Below, one piece after another: positions 9,015 to 16,426 of a DNA stretch of 64,000 bases. The stretch is from Pseudomonadota bacterium. Its GTDB lineage: Bacteria; Pseudomonadota; Gammaproteobacteria; Burkholderiales; Rhodocyclaceae. Within the stretch, counting starts at the first letter, position 1. Every line of letters starts with the position of its first letter. Under the pieces are notes generated by a model. The model saw nothing but the letters and a program-made list of their open reading frames with translations, made no database searches and was not told the origin of the DNA. The position numbers and the translations under genes were made by a program. The DNA lies in the NCBI GenBank assembly GCA_018241685.1, contig JAFEDJ010000012.1, positions 1-64,000 of the forward strand, written 5' to 3'.

Positions 9015-9468
9015 GATCCACCCCCGGCCGGCAATACACCCGGAAGCTCAGCGACAGCAGCTGCTCCACCGTCCGGTGGATGTGCTGACCCATGTCCATC
9101 AAGTCGGCCCGTTCGCGGGCGTTGATCTCATCGTCAGCCACCGCGTCGCGGAACTTGGCGCTCAAATCCCCCAATTCGGCGTACAACGTATTGAACATCG
9201 CAAGCAGCTCAACGCTCTCCACCTCTCCGGCATCCGGCAGGGGCAGGAACACGCCGCCCGCGTTTGCCGCCACTGCCTCGGCGAAGGCCGCACGGCCGGA
9301 GAACTGCTGCATCTGCAGCGCCGTCTCCACATGCACGCTCTGGCCCTTGCGCTCATAGATGCGGTTTTCCAGCGCCGCACGGGTCATCCCCAGCGCCGCC
9401 GCCATCGCATCCCAGCCACCGGGGAAGGCCCGGATCATGTCCAGGTAACTCCGTCTCACATCCATCAC
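9007..9468 (-). CDS. YmfL/CII-like phage regulator
   Basis: A 153-residue protein beginning MMDVRRSYLDMIRAFPGGWD, followed by DAMAAALGMTRAALENRIYE. The FPGG.DAMAAALGM....ENR.YE pattern is that of YmfL-family putative regulators, HTH proteins found just after cro in lambdoid prophages where CII would be. It is therefore probably a transcription activator or repressor of the early operon. Its position after the Cro-like gene and before the replication gene fits. Confidence 0.65.
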   Translation of the reverse strand: MMDVRRSYLDMIRAFPGGWDAMAAALGMTRAALENRIYERKGQSVHVETALQMQQFSGRAAFAEAVAANAGGVFLPLPDAGEVESVELLAMFNTLYAELGDLSAKFRDAVADDEINARERADLMDMGQHIHRTVEQLLSLSFRVYCRPGVDRG

Positions 9469-9594
9469 CGCACCTCATTACTGTTGGTTTCTGGCCCAAG
9501 GCCAGCCGACTAAAGTGCAGGAAATCACCAGCCCTGCACCGCCATGCCACTAGACTGCTTTCTCCGACCCATCCACAGCACCGGAGGAAACCCC

Positions 9595-9813
9595 ATGTCC
9601 ATTTTTGATGACAAAATCATTCAACTCACCTGCCCGCAATGCGGCCACCAGTTCGATGAGCGCATCGGACGGCTGAAGGACGATCCGTCCATTCCCTGCG
9701 CCGGCTGCGGCGCCACCATCCAGATCGAAGCAGAACGGCTCAGGCAAGGCCTCGAGTCGGTCGACAAACAACTGGCGGACTTCAAAAGGAGCCTGAGAAA
9801 CCTCAGCAAGTAG
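9595..9813 (+). CDS. Small zinc-ribbon protein
   Basis: A 72-residue protein with two CxxC knuckles (CPQC and CAGC) separated by ~24 residues, forming a zinc ribbon, then a helical tail (LESVDKQLADFKRSLRN). The ATG at 9595 has a GGAGG ribosome site about 8 bases upstream. It is read against the leftward early operon, in the gap between the Cro-like and YmfL-like genes. The function is unknown; it may bind nucleic acid. Confidence 0.65.
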   Translation: MSIFDDKIIQLTCPQCGHQFDERIGRLKDDPSIPCAGCGATIQIEAERLRQGLESVDKQLADFKRSLRNLSK

Positions 9814-9880
9814 CCGGCCCAGGAAGGCCGACACCGCAGTCGTATCCGCACGAAGATTCAAAGTACCCATCTGTTACTCC

Positions 9881-9915
9881 AAAAAAATTCCCCGCCGGCA
9901 ACGCGACCGGCGGGG
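9881..9915 (-). terminator. Rho-independent terminator after the Cro-like gene
   Basis: Read leftward, a 9-bp stem CCCCGCCGG/CCGGCGGGG with an 8-nt loop is followed by AATTTTTTT. It is placed like lambda tR1, between cro and the rest of the early operon. Confidence 0.7.
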
Positions 9916-9996
9916 AGAAAGACCCGGCGGGAGGAGAGGAAACGCCGGGGTGGGAGACACGGTTAAACATGGCCATTTCAAGCGCAAAACTGAATG

Positions 9997-10200
9997 TCAG
10001 TCCGACGTCAGCTCTGCATCCTTGATCAGCCCACGGATCAAATCGATGTTGTCGACGATCACTTGCGCAGGAATTCCCCGGCGCCGCCAGTTATTGACAC
10101 GCTGCGAAACCCGGGGCGATTCGTCGATCTTCAGAAGGCGAGCAAATGCAATGCATCCACCTGCCACGTCGATAACTTTTCGAGAGAGATCTGCGTCCAT
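9997..10200 (-). CDS. Cro-like repressor (YdaS-type HTH)
   Basis: A 67-residue HTH protein (GGCIAFARLLKIDESPRVSQ, then NNWRRRGIPAQVIVDNI) of the type that uses an invariant NWRRRG.P recognition segment, as in YdaS/Cro-like phage repressors. It is transcribed divergently from the CI-like gene, with palindromic operators between them. In lambda terms it opens the lytic early operon. Confidence 0.8.
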   Translation of the reverse strand: MDADLSRKVIDVAGGCIAFARLLKIDESPRVSQRVNNWRRRGIPAQVIVDNIDLIRGLIKDAELTSD

Positions 10201-10205
10201 GCCTC

Positions 10206-10261
10206 ATTAAACACCATGTTTAATTAAGTGTAAACATGGCGTGTATCAACAAGGCGTTTAC
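10206..10261. promoter_or_regulatory. Phage immunity operator region (three sites, O_R-like)
   Basis: A perfect 7-bp-arm palindrome ATTAAAC-ACCAT-GTTTAAT lies at 10206-10224. A degenerate copy GTAAAC-ATGGC-GTGTAT lies at 10230-10246 and a third, ATCAAC-AAGGC-GTTTAC, at 10245-10261. All have a 5-bp centre. They fill the gap between the divergent Cro-like and CI-like genes. The same motif recurs near 11600. Confidence 0.75.
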
Positions 10262-10278
10262 AGCGGGAGAATCGCGCC

Positions 10279-10812
10279 ATGCACGACACAACCAACCGCC
10301 TGTTCCAATTCGCCAAAGACGAACTGAAAATCGTCGAGCCAGGGCGCATCGCCGCAAAGCTGGGCGTATCCCAACAAACGCTGACCAACTGGATGACAAG
10401 GGGAATGTCAGATAGGGCCATGCTCGACGCAGAACACGCGATCGGCGTGCCCGCCGTATGGCTCAAATATGGCGAGGGCACCACCCCGAAAGCCCGGCAT
10501 GAAGTGCGCGAAGTCGGGGCACGCTACGCAGTCCCCATCCCCACGCAAGCAGACCGTGTAATCGCGGTCCTCGAAGCGGCGTTACAGGCTGTAGGCCTCG
10601 AACTGGCAGCAGTCGGAAACCGCCCGACGCTGTTCAAGAAAATCAGCCGGGGACTATTACATTTGGAAAATGTGAAAAAATCCGCACCAAATGACATTCA
10701 AGATAGCGAAAATGCCAAACGGCATGACAGGTTTGCGTCAGAAAACAAAGACAGTAAGCTGCGCACCCTCATAAAAAAAACCCCGGCTGGCAAAACCGGG
10801 GCTGCTGAGTGA
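10279..10812 (+). CDS. CI-like prophage repressor (HTH)
   Basis: A 177-residue protein with an N-terminal HTH (PGRIAAKLGVSQQTLTNWMT, then RAMLDAEHAIGVPAVWLKYG) typical of CI-like phage repressors. Unlike lambda CI it lacks the C-terminal S24 peptidase domain; the rest is a helical dimerisation-type region and a basic tail. Loss of the autocleavage domain implies induction by another route, for example anti-repressor or Cro competition. It is divergent from the Cro-like gene across the operator region. Confidence 0.8.
   Translation: MHDTTNRLFQFAKDELKIVEPGRIAAKLGVSQQTLTNWMTRGMSDRAMLDAEHAIGVPAVWLKYGEGTTPKARHEVREVGARYAVPIPTQADRVIAVLEAALQAVGLELAAVGNRPTLFKKISRGLLHLENVKKSAPNDIQDSENAKRHDRFASENKDSKLRTLIKKTPAGKTGAAE
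10773..10803 (-). terminator. Rho-independent terminator for a leftward transcript
   Basis: Read leftward, the stem CCCCGG/CCGGGG has a ~9-nt loop followed by eight Ts. It lies over the last codons of the CI-like gene and would end the transcript of the small leftward gene at 10907-11143. Confidence 0.65.
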
Positions 10813-10906
10813 GCTTTAACGGGCGGAAGGCCGCTCTTGTGGATGGAGCATGGCGACAGTAACACCCCAACCCGACCGTCCGGCTGCAACCGGACGGCGC
10901 CAATGC

Positions 10907-11143
10907 TTAGTCATCGAGAGCCAGTACCAACAAAAACCGGAGCAAGGCCCGGATCGCATATTCGGGCCGATCATCCAGAAAACCAACCAACCTTGAGTCA
11001 GGCACATCGTTATGCGTCCATAACGTTACAGCACCGCCAATCGCCTCACCGCGATCAGCCTGTCGCGCAAACTCACGGAAGGCCGTCGCTGTCCGCTTGG
11101 CATGATTTGAACGAATTAAATAAGGACCACGCTTAACTGGCAT
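10907..11143 (-). CDS. Hypothetical small phage protein
   Basis: A 78-residue basic protein (MPVKRGPYLIRSNHAKRTAT) read leftward from an AT-rich promoter-like stretch (11144-11190) and followed by the terminator at 10773-10803. No family is recognised. The surrounding promoter and terminator make it a plausible gene, but coding is not certain. Confidence 0.4.
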   Translation of the reverse strand: MPVKRGPYLIRSNHAKRTATAFREFARQADRGEAIGGAVTLWTHNDVPDSRLVGFLDDRPEYAIRALLRFLLVLALDD

Positions 11144-11192
11144 TATTGATAAAAATGATATTTATCTGAATATCGATATTTTAACACCCATC

Positions 11193-11528
11193 TTGAGCAC
11201 CCACGTGAAATCCAAGACCACAGCTGCGCTCCTCGCACTCTTCCTGGGCGGCCTAGGAATCCACCGCTTCTACCTTGGCAAAGGAATCTCCGGTGTACTG
11301 TATATAGTTTTCTGCTGGACTCTCGTTCCAGCAATATTTGGATTTATAGAAGGATTGAACTTCCTTCTTATGAGCGAAGCGGTTTTCAACCAGCGCTACA
11401 ACAAGGACCGCATCGGCTTCGACATCCAAACCCCAGAAACCCACATCAAATGTCCGGACTGCGCCGAGCTCATCCGGAAAGAAGCTCGAGTTTGCAAGCA
11501 CTGTGGCTGCAAACTCATCCCTAGTTAG
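11193..11528 (+). CDS. TM2-domain membrane protein with C-terminal zinc ribbon
   Basis: The protein has about 107-111 residues. The N-terminus is a TM2 domain: two membrane segments (AALLALFLGGLGIHRFYLGK and the GVLYIVFCWTLVPAIFGF segment) around the hallmark GG.G.HRFYLG. The C-terminus is a zinc ribbon with CPDC and CKHC knuckles. The start is TTG 11193 or GTG 11205; neither has a strong ribosome site. It lies between the repressor and the second operator cluster and has its own terminator, so it may be expressed in the lysogen as a moron. Base composition is more AT-rich than its neighbours, suggesting separate acquisition. Confidence 0.75.
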   Translation: MSTHVKSKTTAALLALFLGGLGIHRFYLGKGISGVLYIVFCWTLVPAIFGFIEGLNFLLMSEAVFNQRYNKDRIGFDIQTPETHIKCPDCAELIRKEARVCKHCGCKLIPS

Positions 11529-11547
11529 CCCACTCGCCACCATCACC

Positions 11548-11573
11548 AAGCCCGCTCCATGCGGGCTTTTTTT
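11548..11573 (+). terminator. Rho-independent terminator after the TM2 gene
   Basis: The stem AAGCCCGC/GCGGGCTT with a 5-nt loop TCCAT is followed by a T-run. It insulates the rightward early operon from the TM2 gene. Confidence 0.85.
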
Positions 11574-11594
11574 CGTTTACGGCTCCAAAAACAT

Positions 11595-11637
11595 GTAAAC
11601 ATTTTGTTTGACGAGAGATTAAACGCGGTGTTTAATC
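11595..11637. promoter_or_regulatory. Second repressor operator cluster (O_L-like) upstream of DGR target gene 1
   Basis: A perfect palindrome with 8-bp arms, GATTAAAC-GCGGT-GTTTAATC (11617-11637), and a partial site GTAAAC-ATTTT-GTTTGA (11595-11611) share the arm sequence and 5-bp spacing of the sites at 10206-10261. They lie 59-100 bp before the first gene of the rightward operon. This suggests that CI/Cro control the operon carrying the DGR and integrase. Confidence 0.7.
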
Positions 11638-11695
11638 CAGTCATCCCCACCGCAGCTGATCACCGATCACCGGGCCGGGCTGGAGCAACACCACC

Positions 11696-12091
11696 GTGGA
11701 AACGTCTGCACACCCCACCGCGAAATACCTCATCGCACTGCCCACCCTCGCCGAGGGCGAGCGCTACGCCGGCATCGCCATCGACGCTTACGGCAAGCCC
11801 ACGCACCACCTGATCCTGATCCCCCAGCAGCCCGACACCCGCCTCACGTGGGACGACGCCCTCGCCTGGGCGAAAGAGATCGGCGCCGATCTTCCGACTC
11901 GCCAAGAGCAATCGCTGCTGTTCGCAAACTGCAAGGACCCGTTCGATGCTGACTGGTACTGGTCTGGCGAGCAGTACGCCGGCTACGCCTCCCTCGCCTG
12001 GCTTCAGGGCTTCGGCAATGGCCTCCAGGGCACCAACGACAAGGGCTACAAGGGCCGCGTCCGCGCCGTCCGCAGATTCCTCACCCCTTAA
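11696..12091 (+). CDS. DGR variable protein 1 (DUF1566/C-type-lectin-like)
   Basis: A 131-residue protein starting at GTG 11696 (GGAG 10 bases upstream). Residues ~40-128 have the DUF1566/C-type-lectin look: LTWDDALAWAKEIGADLPTR, DADWYWSGEQYAG and a C-terminal RVRAVRRF. Residues 93-128 are encoded by variable repeat VR1. Relative to the template, eight codons are changed, every base change at a template adenine. The lectin-type scaffold tolerates such diversity in its ligand-facing surface. There is no signal peptide. It is the first gene after the O_L-like operators, about 4 kb from the rest of the DGR. The ligand is unknown. Confidence 0.85.
   Translation: METSAHPTAKYLIALPTLAEGERYAGIAIDAYGKPTHHLILIPQQPDTRLTWDDALAWAKEIGADLPTRQEQSLLFANCKDPFDADWYWSGEQYAGYASLAWLQGFGNGLQGTNDKGYKGRVRAVRRFLTP
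11971..12079 (+). repeat. DGR variable repeat VR1
   Basis: This 109-bp copy of the template at 16949-17057 differs at 13 positions, all opposite template adenines (1 A to T plus paired AA to CT or GG changes, among others). The last 41 bp, from GACAAGGGCTAC to CGCAGATTC, are identical and would hold the initiation-of-homing region. Confidence 0.95.
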
Positions 12092-12106
12092 TCCATTCAC
12101 CCATTT

Positions 12107-12125
12107 AGCCGCGCGCAGCGCGGCT
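12107..12125 (+). repeat. Hairpin/cruciform downstream of VR1
   Basis: An 8-bp stem AGCCGCGC/GCGCGGCT with loop GCA begins 27 bp after the end of VR1. The same structure follows VR2 with a compensating base-pair change. DGRs are known to need a hairpin close to the VR 3' end for efficient retrohoming. A secondary role as a terminator is possible but there is no adjacent T-run. Confidence 0.75.
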
Positions 12126-12161
12126 TCCGGCGCGTTTTTGCCCGGCAAGCAGGAGCGAAAC

Positions 12162-12434
12162 ATGGACATCCAAACCCGCATCGCCCGAGACGGCCGGGCT
12201 GATCGCATCAATGAGCTGATCAAGCGCTGCCGATTCCGCTTCATCCAGGCGCACTACGCGTTCTCGCTGGTCAATGACCGCCTGCAGGCTGCAGCCGATG
12301 ACCGCAACCGCGACGAACTGCGCGACATCCTCAAGCGCAGCACCAAAGCGATGGACATCCTCAACGGCCGCACGCGCACCCTGTCCCGCGCCTACATCGC
12401 CACCGTGATCCCGAGCGACGCCCGTCATGCCTGA
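12162..12434 (+). CDS. Hypothetical phage early protein
   Basis: A 90-residue helical protein (MDIQTRIARDGRADRINELI, then DELRDILKRSTKAMDILNGR) starting at ATG 12162 with AGGAG upstream. No family is recognised. It is the first of a run of short overlapping genes between the two DGR targets. Confidence 0.65.
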   Translation: MDIQTRIARDGRADRINELIKRCRFRFIQAHYAFSLVNDRLQAAADDRNRDELRDILKRSTKAMDILNGRTRTLSRAYIATVIPSDARHA

Positions 12435-12699
12435 CATCGACCTCTTCGAAATCGCCCGCGGCCTGGCTGCACTGCTGCTGATCCTGATCCCCGTCGCGCT
12501 TGCGCTCGTCACCATCCGGGCCCACATGGCCGAGGAAGACGAGCGCGCCATCCGCGACGCCGACGATGACCTGCACGAGATCGGCACGCCCATGGCGCCG
12601 CAGCCTTACCCCGGCGAAGCCTGGGACGACTGGAAGCGCCGCCGCGATGCAGCCCACCAGGCCAAGTCCATCCCGGCCATGCACTTCACGCCGGACTGA
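12427..12699 (+). CDS. Small membrane protein, phage early region
   Basis: A 90-residue protein with one membrane segment near the N-terminus (residues ~10-30, GLAALLLILIPVALALVTI) and a polar, acidic cytoplasmic tail containing a Trp-rich patch. It overlaps the preceding gene by 8 bp. Function is unknown. Confidence 0.6.
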   Translation: MPDIDLFEIARGLAALLLILIPVALALVTIRAHMAEEDERAIRDADDDLHEIGTPMAPQPYPGEAWDDWKRRRDAAHQAKSIPAMHFTPD

Positions 12700-12704
12700 C
12701 CACC

Positions 12705-12815
12705 ATGGACACCGCAGCCCTCTGCCTGCTGTTTCTGCTCGGCGAACTCGGCGTGGCCCTGTTCGTGGCCCGCTGCTGCAGCCTCAATCACATTGAAGAG
12801 GATGACGAAGAATGA
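12705..12815 (+). CDS. Tiny membrane protein (36 residues)
   Basis: ATG 12705 begins a 36-residue frame, MDTAALCLLFLLGELGVALF followed by VARCC and an acidic end. It has a single hydrophobic segment and its TGA overlaps the next ATG (ATGA). Overlap coupling on the downstream side and 5-bp spacing on the upstream side support it as real. Confidence 0.5.
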   Translation: MDTAALCLLFLLGELGVALFVARCCSLNHIEEDDEE

Positions 12816-13174
12816 CCCCGCTGACTCCCGACCAGCGCGCCTCGCTGGACGCGATGACTGCCACCGCACTGCACGACCCCGAAGCGGCCGTCAGCGCCGC
12901 ATTCCAGGCCGGGCAGGTTGCCGACGGCCTGCGCAAGGAAGGCCTGCCTGCCCACGTGGGCTGCGCGCTCACGGGCAGCTGGTCTCAGGTCTGGATCACC
13001 ACCGGCCCGACGACCATCGAACGCCTGACGGACGTGCTGACGCGCCTCGACCTGGTGGAAGACGAAGGCCGCCGGCAGCACCACCCGCACGGCTGGGCGG
13101 ATATCCACATCCAGGGTGTGGAAGCCCCGCTGTTTGTGCTGCTGGACGCCACCGCGGCTGCGGTGCCCGCATGA
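12812..13174 (+). CDS. Hypothetical phage early protein
   Basis: A 120-residue protein, MTPLTPDQRASLDAMTATAL, with helical N-terminal and mixed C-terminal halves. No motif is recognised. It is coupled to both neighbours by ATGA-type overlaps. Confidence 0.6.
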   Translation: MTPLTPDQRASLDAMTATALHDPEAAVSAAFQAGQVADGLRKEGLPAHVGCALTGSWSQVWITTGPTTIERLTDVLTRLDLVEDEGRRQHHPHGWADIHIQGVEAPLFVLLDATAAAVPA

Positions 13175-13389
13175 CAACCCCGCTCAAGGCGCCCACGGAT
13201 GCCGCGCTGCGCGAAGCCTACCGCCGCGCCCAGCTCGACGCCCTTGGCATCAGTTTCGAAGCCGCCATGGCAGACCCGGCCATCAGCGCCGGCCTGCGCC
13301 GCATGGCAGCCCCGAACCGCCGCTGGGCCGCGAACACCGTAGGCCGCGGCAGCCGCCGCCTTGAGCGACTCAACAAGGATTCCCAATGA
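13171..13389 (+). CDS. Hypothetical phage early protein
   Basis: A 72-residue basic protein starting at ATG 13171 (MTTPLKAPTDAALREAYRRA). It is helical and rich in Arg and Ala. It overlaps the previous stop and the following start by 4 bp each. No family is recognised. Confidence 0.6.
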   Translation: MTTPLKAPTDAALREAYRRAQLDALGISFEAAMADPAISAGLRRMAAPNRRWAANTVGRGSRRLERLNKDSQ

Positions 13390-13574
13390 GCAATGTGACC
13401 TACATCGTGCCCGACGACGCCGAGCTGTTTGCAGTTGCGCAAACCGCCGTTGCCAAACACCTGCACCTCATCGAGCGCAACGGCCGCTTTGTGCTGTCGC
13501 CGGTCATTCCGGAGGGCTGGACCGTGGTACCGGTGGGCGACAAGTCGGGCGAGATCCGGAGGATGGCCGCATGA
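13386..13574 (+). CDS. Hypothetical phage early protein
   Basis: A 62-residue protein (MSNVTYIVPDDAELFAVAQT) with a predicted alpha-beta fold. It is overlap-coupled to its neighbours, including the ParB-like gene (ATGA at 13571). No family is recognised. Confidence 0.6.
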   Translation: MSNVTYIVPDDAELFAVAQTAVAKHLHLIERNGRFVLSPVIPEGWTVVPVGDKSGEIRRMAA

Positions 13575-15280
13575 ACGCCCGCGACCACACGCAAGACGAC
13601 GGTCAACTTCTACGGCCCGACACGGCCATGCTGCACCCCAGCCCGACGAACCCGCGCCAGACGTTTGCGGAGGAGCCCCTACAGGAGTTGGCCGAAAGCA
13701 TTCGGCAGCACGGGATCATGCAGCCCATTGTTGTGCGCGAGATGCCCGAGGCTATGCGCCAGGCGCTCGGGACCGAAGCACGGCTCGAGATCGTCGCCGG
13801 CGAGCGTCGCTGGCGCGCTGCGAACATCGCCGGCCTGCTGACCGTTCCCGTTCTCCTGCGAGACCTCACCGACGAACAGGTGCAAACCCTGCAGATCATC
13901 GAAAACCTGCAGCGTGAAGGGTTGAGCGCCATCGAAGAGGCCGAAGGCTACGAAAAGCTGCGCAAGCAAGGCATGAGTGCCGCCCAGATCGCCGAATCAG
14001 TCGGCAAGTCAAAAGCATACATCCACGCCAAGTTGAAGCTGCTGGAGCTCGGACCGGAGGGACGCGACAAGCTGCGGGCCGGCGAAATGAGCGAGTCTGT
14101 CGCTCTTCTTGTCGCCCGCGTGCCGGCCAGCCTGCAGGCCCGCGCCGTAGCCCGCGTCTGCGAGCTCGATTACTCGGGCAATCGCCCGTCCGTTCGTTCC
14201 GCGGCAAACATCCTGCAGAACCACTTCACGAAGGATCTGGATCGCGCATGGTTCGCGCAGGACGATGAGGCCCTCGTCTCCGGCGCCGGCCCGTGCACGC
14301 ATTGCCCGAAGCGGCTGGACCACCAGACCGGCGATGAAGACGATGCAGACGTCTGCACCGACCCAATCTGCTTCGAACAAAAGCAGGATGCGCATACCGA
14401 CCGCCTGCGGGCCGATGCGATCAAAGCTGGCCGGACGATCATCAGCGGCGCCGACGCAAAAGCTATTCAGCCGATGCCGTACGGCGTTTGCGAAGGCGGC
14501 TATGTTGCCCTGAATGCCAAGTGCTACGAGCTGGAAGACTATCCGACCTATCGCGAGTTGCTGGAGAAAGTCCCAGGTGCGGTCGAAGTGGCGCTCCTCG
14601 ACATCTACCCGGAGAACGGCCTGCAGGAAATCGTGCAGAAGCAGGCGCTGTCGGACGCCCTGCGCGGCGCTGGCATCGAGCTGCACGTTCGAGATACCAC
14701 TCAGGAGGCCCAGGACCGGGCCAGGAAAGAGGCCGAGCTGCAGGCCGAGAACCAATTCCGTGCGCGGCTCTTTAATGACGTTCGAAGCCAGCCCTTACTG
14801 ATCCTTGCCACGCCCGATCTGCAAATGCTCGCCGAGTTCTGCGTCCGCGCGCTGTACGAGCAGTCTCGTTTCAAAGTAGCCAAGCTCTACTACCCCGACG
14901 AAACCAACCGGACCGCCGTCGAGCGCCTGCAGGAGCGCATTCCGAACATGGACGACACCGAACTGATCGGACTGCTGCGCGACACCCTGCTGATTGGCGA
15001 AACAAAGAAGGAGCCATGGCAGGCAGAGGACGCGCCCACCCGACTCCTTGCCGCAGCCGAGCGGATCGGTATCGACCCCCAACAAGTTCGGGCCGAGATC
15101 GAGCGGGATAACCGCACCGCAGCGACCGTCTATCGCCATCCCGACGACCCCGGGACGGAATGGGACGGCACCGGCGAAAAGCCGCTTTGGATCGAGGCCT
15201 GGGAAAGCCTGGGCAAATCGATCGACGACCTGGCCGTAAAGATCACCCCCGCCACGAAGAAGAAAGGGAAAAAGCAATGA
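13571..15280 (+). CDS. ParB/Spo0J-like nuclease-domain protein of phage
   Basis: A 569-residue protein. Residues ~15-115 are a ParB N-terminal domain (NPRQTF, GIMQPIVVRE, EIVAGERRWRAA with the GERR box, ENLQREGLS). A ParB HTH follows at ~125-170 (MSAAQIAESVGKSKAYIHAK). The rest is a long phage-specific extension with a Cys cluster around residue ~240 (CTHC ... CTDPICF) and a charged coiled-coil-like stretch. ParB CTPase/HTH proteins bind DNA; in phage early operons they may act in replication or partition. No parA is adjacent, so a plasmid-style partition role is not indicated. The ATG at 13571 is set by overlap with the preceding gene. Confidence 0.8.
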   Translation: MNARDHTQDDGQLLRPDTAMLHPSPTNPRQTFAEEPLQELAESIRQHGIMQPIVVREMPEAMRQALGTEARLEIVAGERRWRAANIAGLLTVPVLLRDLTDEQVQTLQIIENLQREGLSAIEEAEGYEKLRKQGMSAAQIAESVGKSKAYIHAKLKLLELGPEGRDKLRAGEMSESVALLVARVPASLQARAVARVCELDYSGNRPSVRSAANILQNHFTKDLDRAWFAQDDEALVSGAGPCTHCPKRLDHQTGDEDDADVCTDPICFEQKQDAHTDRLRADAIKAGRTIISGADAKAIQPMPYGVCEGGYVALNAKCYELEDYPTYRELLEKVPGAVEVALLDIYPENGLQEIVQKQALSDALRGAGIELHVRDTTQEAQDRARKEAELQAENQFRARLFNDVRSQPLLILATPDLQMLAEFCVRALYEQSRFKVAKLYYPDETNRTAVERLQERIPNMDDTELIGLLRDTLLIGETKKEPWQAEDAPTRLLAAAERIGIDPQQVRAEIERDNRTAATVYRHPDDPGTEWDGTGEKPLWIEAWESLGKSIDDLAVKITPATKKKGKKQ

Positions 15281-15522
15281 CCGCAAAGACCCCCAATCAA
15301 CGCCGGCAGGAGGCCGGCTACAGCACCGGCGCCAAGAAAGACCGCTGCAGTACCTGCGCCATGTGCTCCTCCAGCCACCTCAAGCACATGGCCACCCGCA
15401 GCGACCGCCACTGCATCGAGATCGACGCCCCCGTCAGCGCCAGCGGCACTTGCGACCTGTACCTGCCCGGCCGCAACAACGACATGCCCGAGCTGCCCGA
15501 CATGGAGGCCCGCGCAGCATGA
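15277..15522 (+). CDS. Cys-rich small phage protein
   Basis: An 81-residue protein (MTAKTPNQRRQEAGYSTGAK) with several Cys and His residues (CSTCAMCSSSHLKH, RHCIEI, GTCDLY) that could bind zinc. It starts within the ATGA overlap with the ParB-like gene. No family is assigned. Confidence 0.6.
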   Translation: MTAKTPNQRRQEAGYSTGAKKDRCSTCAMCSSSHLKHMATRSDRHCIEIDAPVSASGTCDLYLPGRNNDMPELPDMEARAA

Positions 15523-15725
15523 GTGCGTACTCCGAAGCCGATCTGCGGGCACAGGCTGCGCCCGAGCGCTGTCGGCGGTGCTACCACGTGGAATTAACCG
15601 TCATCACCGGCCAGCCGCAGCGCTACGGCTGCCTGAAAGAGCAAGTCATGCACGACAGCTGCTGCTATTTCGTCAGCCTGCCGTTCGGACGTGAAGCAGG
15701 ACCTGCGCAACCCAAAAAAGCTTGA
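15519..15725 (+). CDS. Cys-rich small phage protein
   Basis: A 68-residue protein (MSAYSEADLRAQAAPERCRR) with CRRC, a Cys in GCLKEQ and a CC pair, possibly metal binding. Its start overlaps the previous stop. No family is recognised. Confidence 0.55.
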   Translation: MSAYSEADLRAQAAPERCRRCYHVELTVITGQPQRYGCLKEQVMHDSCCYFVSLPFGREAGPAQPKKA

Positions 15726-15772
15726 AGGGTCGGCGCGGCCCTTCCGCGCCATCACACAGTACGAGGAACATC

Positions 15773-16372
15773 ATGGACCGCATCAACACAACCCATCCCG
15801 CCATCGGCGAAGCCTTCGGCGGCGGCTTTTTCGTAGGCCTTATCCGCATCGGCGCCAGCACCTATGGCCTTATCGTCGCACCGAAAATCACCGGCGAAAT
15901 GACCGGCGAATGGGGCACGCGTAAAGCAGTCGAATCCGCCCTCAGCTTCAATGACGGCCACGCCAACACCACGGCCATGGCTGCTGCCGGCAGTGAAATC
16001 GCAAGCTGGGCGCAGAGCCTCAGCATCGGCGGGCACACGGACTGGTACATCCCCAGCCGCGACGAGCTTGAGATCTGCTATCGCGCGTTCAAGCCGACCG
16101 ACGATAGCAATTCGTGCCTCTCCGGCGATAACCCCAGCGCCTACCTGCCCACACACCCTTACATGCCCGACAGTCCGGCACAGACGCCGTTCGCGGCATT
16201 CCGTGACGACGGCACCGAGGCCTTTGAAACCGAATGGTACTGGAGCAGCACGCAGTGCGCCGGCTACGCCTCCTACGCCTGGTTTCAGTACTTCGACGGT
16301 GGCTTCCAGGACATCCTCGACAAGGGCTACAAGGGCCGCGTCCGCGCCGTCCGCAGATTCCTCATCCCTTAA
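15773..16372 (+). CDS. DGR variable protein 2 (DUF1566/C-type-lectin-like)
   Basis: A 199-residue protein from ATG 15773 (GAGGAA upstream). The body has the DUF1566 pattern: GGGFFVGLIRIG, a central GGHTDWYIPSRDELEICYRA, then ETEWYWSSTQCAG and a terminal RVRAVRRF. Residues 161-196 are VR2, differing from the template at 14 bases, all template adenines. This target lies immediately upstream of avd, template and reverse transcriptase, the canonical order seen in Bordetella phage BPP-1 (target-avd-TR-RT). There is no signal peptide or tail-fibre domain, and it lies in the early operon rather than with tail genes. Confidence 0.88.
   Translation: MDRINTTHPAIGEAFGGGFFVGLIRIGASTYGLIVAPKITGEMTGEWGTRKAVESALSFNDGHANTTAMAAAGSEIASWAQSLSIGGHTDWYIPSRDELEICYRAFKPTDDSNSCLSGDNPSAYLPTHPYMPDSPAQTPFAAFRDDGTEAFETEWYWSSTQCAGYASYAWFQYFDGGFQDILDKGYKGRVRAVRRFLIP
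16252..16360 (+). repeat. DGR variable repeat VR2
   Basis: A 109-bp copy of the template with 14 differences, all at template adenines. It is identical over the last 41 bp to both the template and VR1. After the repeat, VR1 and VR2 stay alike through the stop codon and into the shared block TTAATCCATTCACCCATTTA before the hairpin. Confidence 0.95.
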
Positions 16373-16387
16373 TCCATTCACCCATTT

Positions 16388-16406
16388 AGCCGGGCGCAGC
16401 CCGGCT
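16388..16406 (+). repeat. Hairpin/cruciform downstream of VR2
   Basis: An 8-bp stem AGCCGGGC/GCCCGGCT with loop GCA lies 27 bp after VR2, exactly as after VR1. One stem pair is C-G after VR1 and G-C here, so pairing is preserved while sequence is not. Confidence 0.75.
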
Positions 16407-16426
16407 TCGTTTGATTTTTAGCCAGC

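Noticed and set aside
10876..10897. 8-bp-stem hairpin CCGTCCGG/CCGGACGG as a terminator
   Set aside because: No T-run on either side; it may be incidental in GC-rich DNA.
13361..13570. ParB-like gene starting at 13361
   Set aside because: The ParB domain begins after 13571, and ATG 13571 overlaps the preceding small gene in the pattern used throughout the operon.
13571..15280. Plasmid-type ParABS partition locus
   Set aside because: No parA partner and no parS-like repeats were seen; isolated ParB-like proteins are common in phage early operons.
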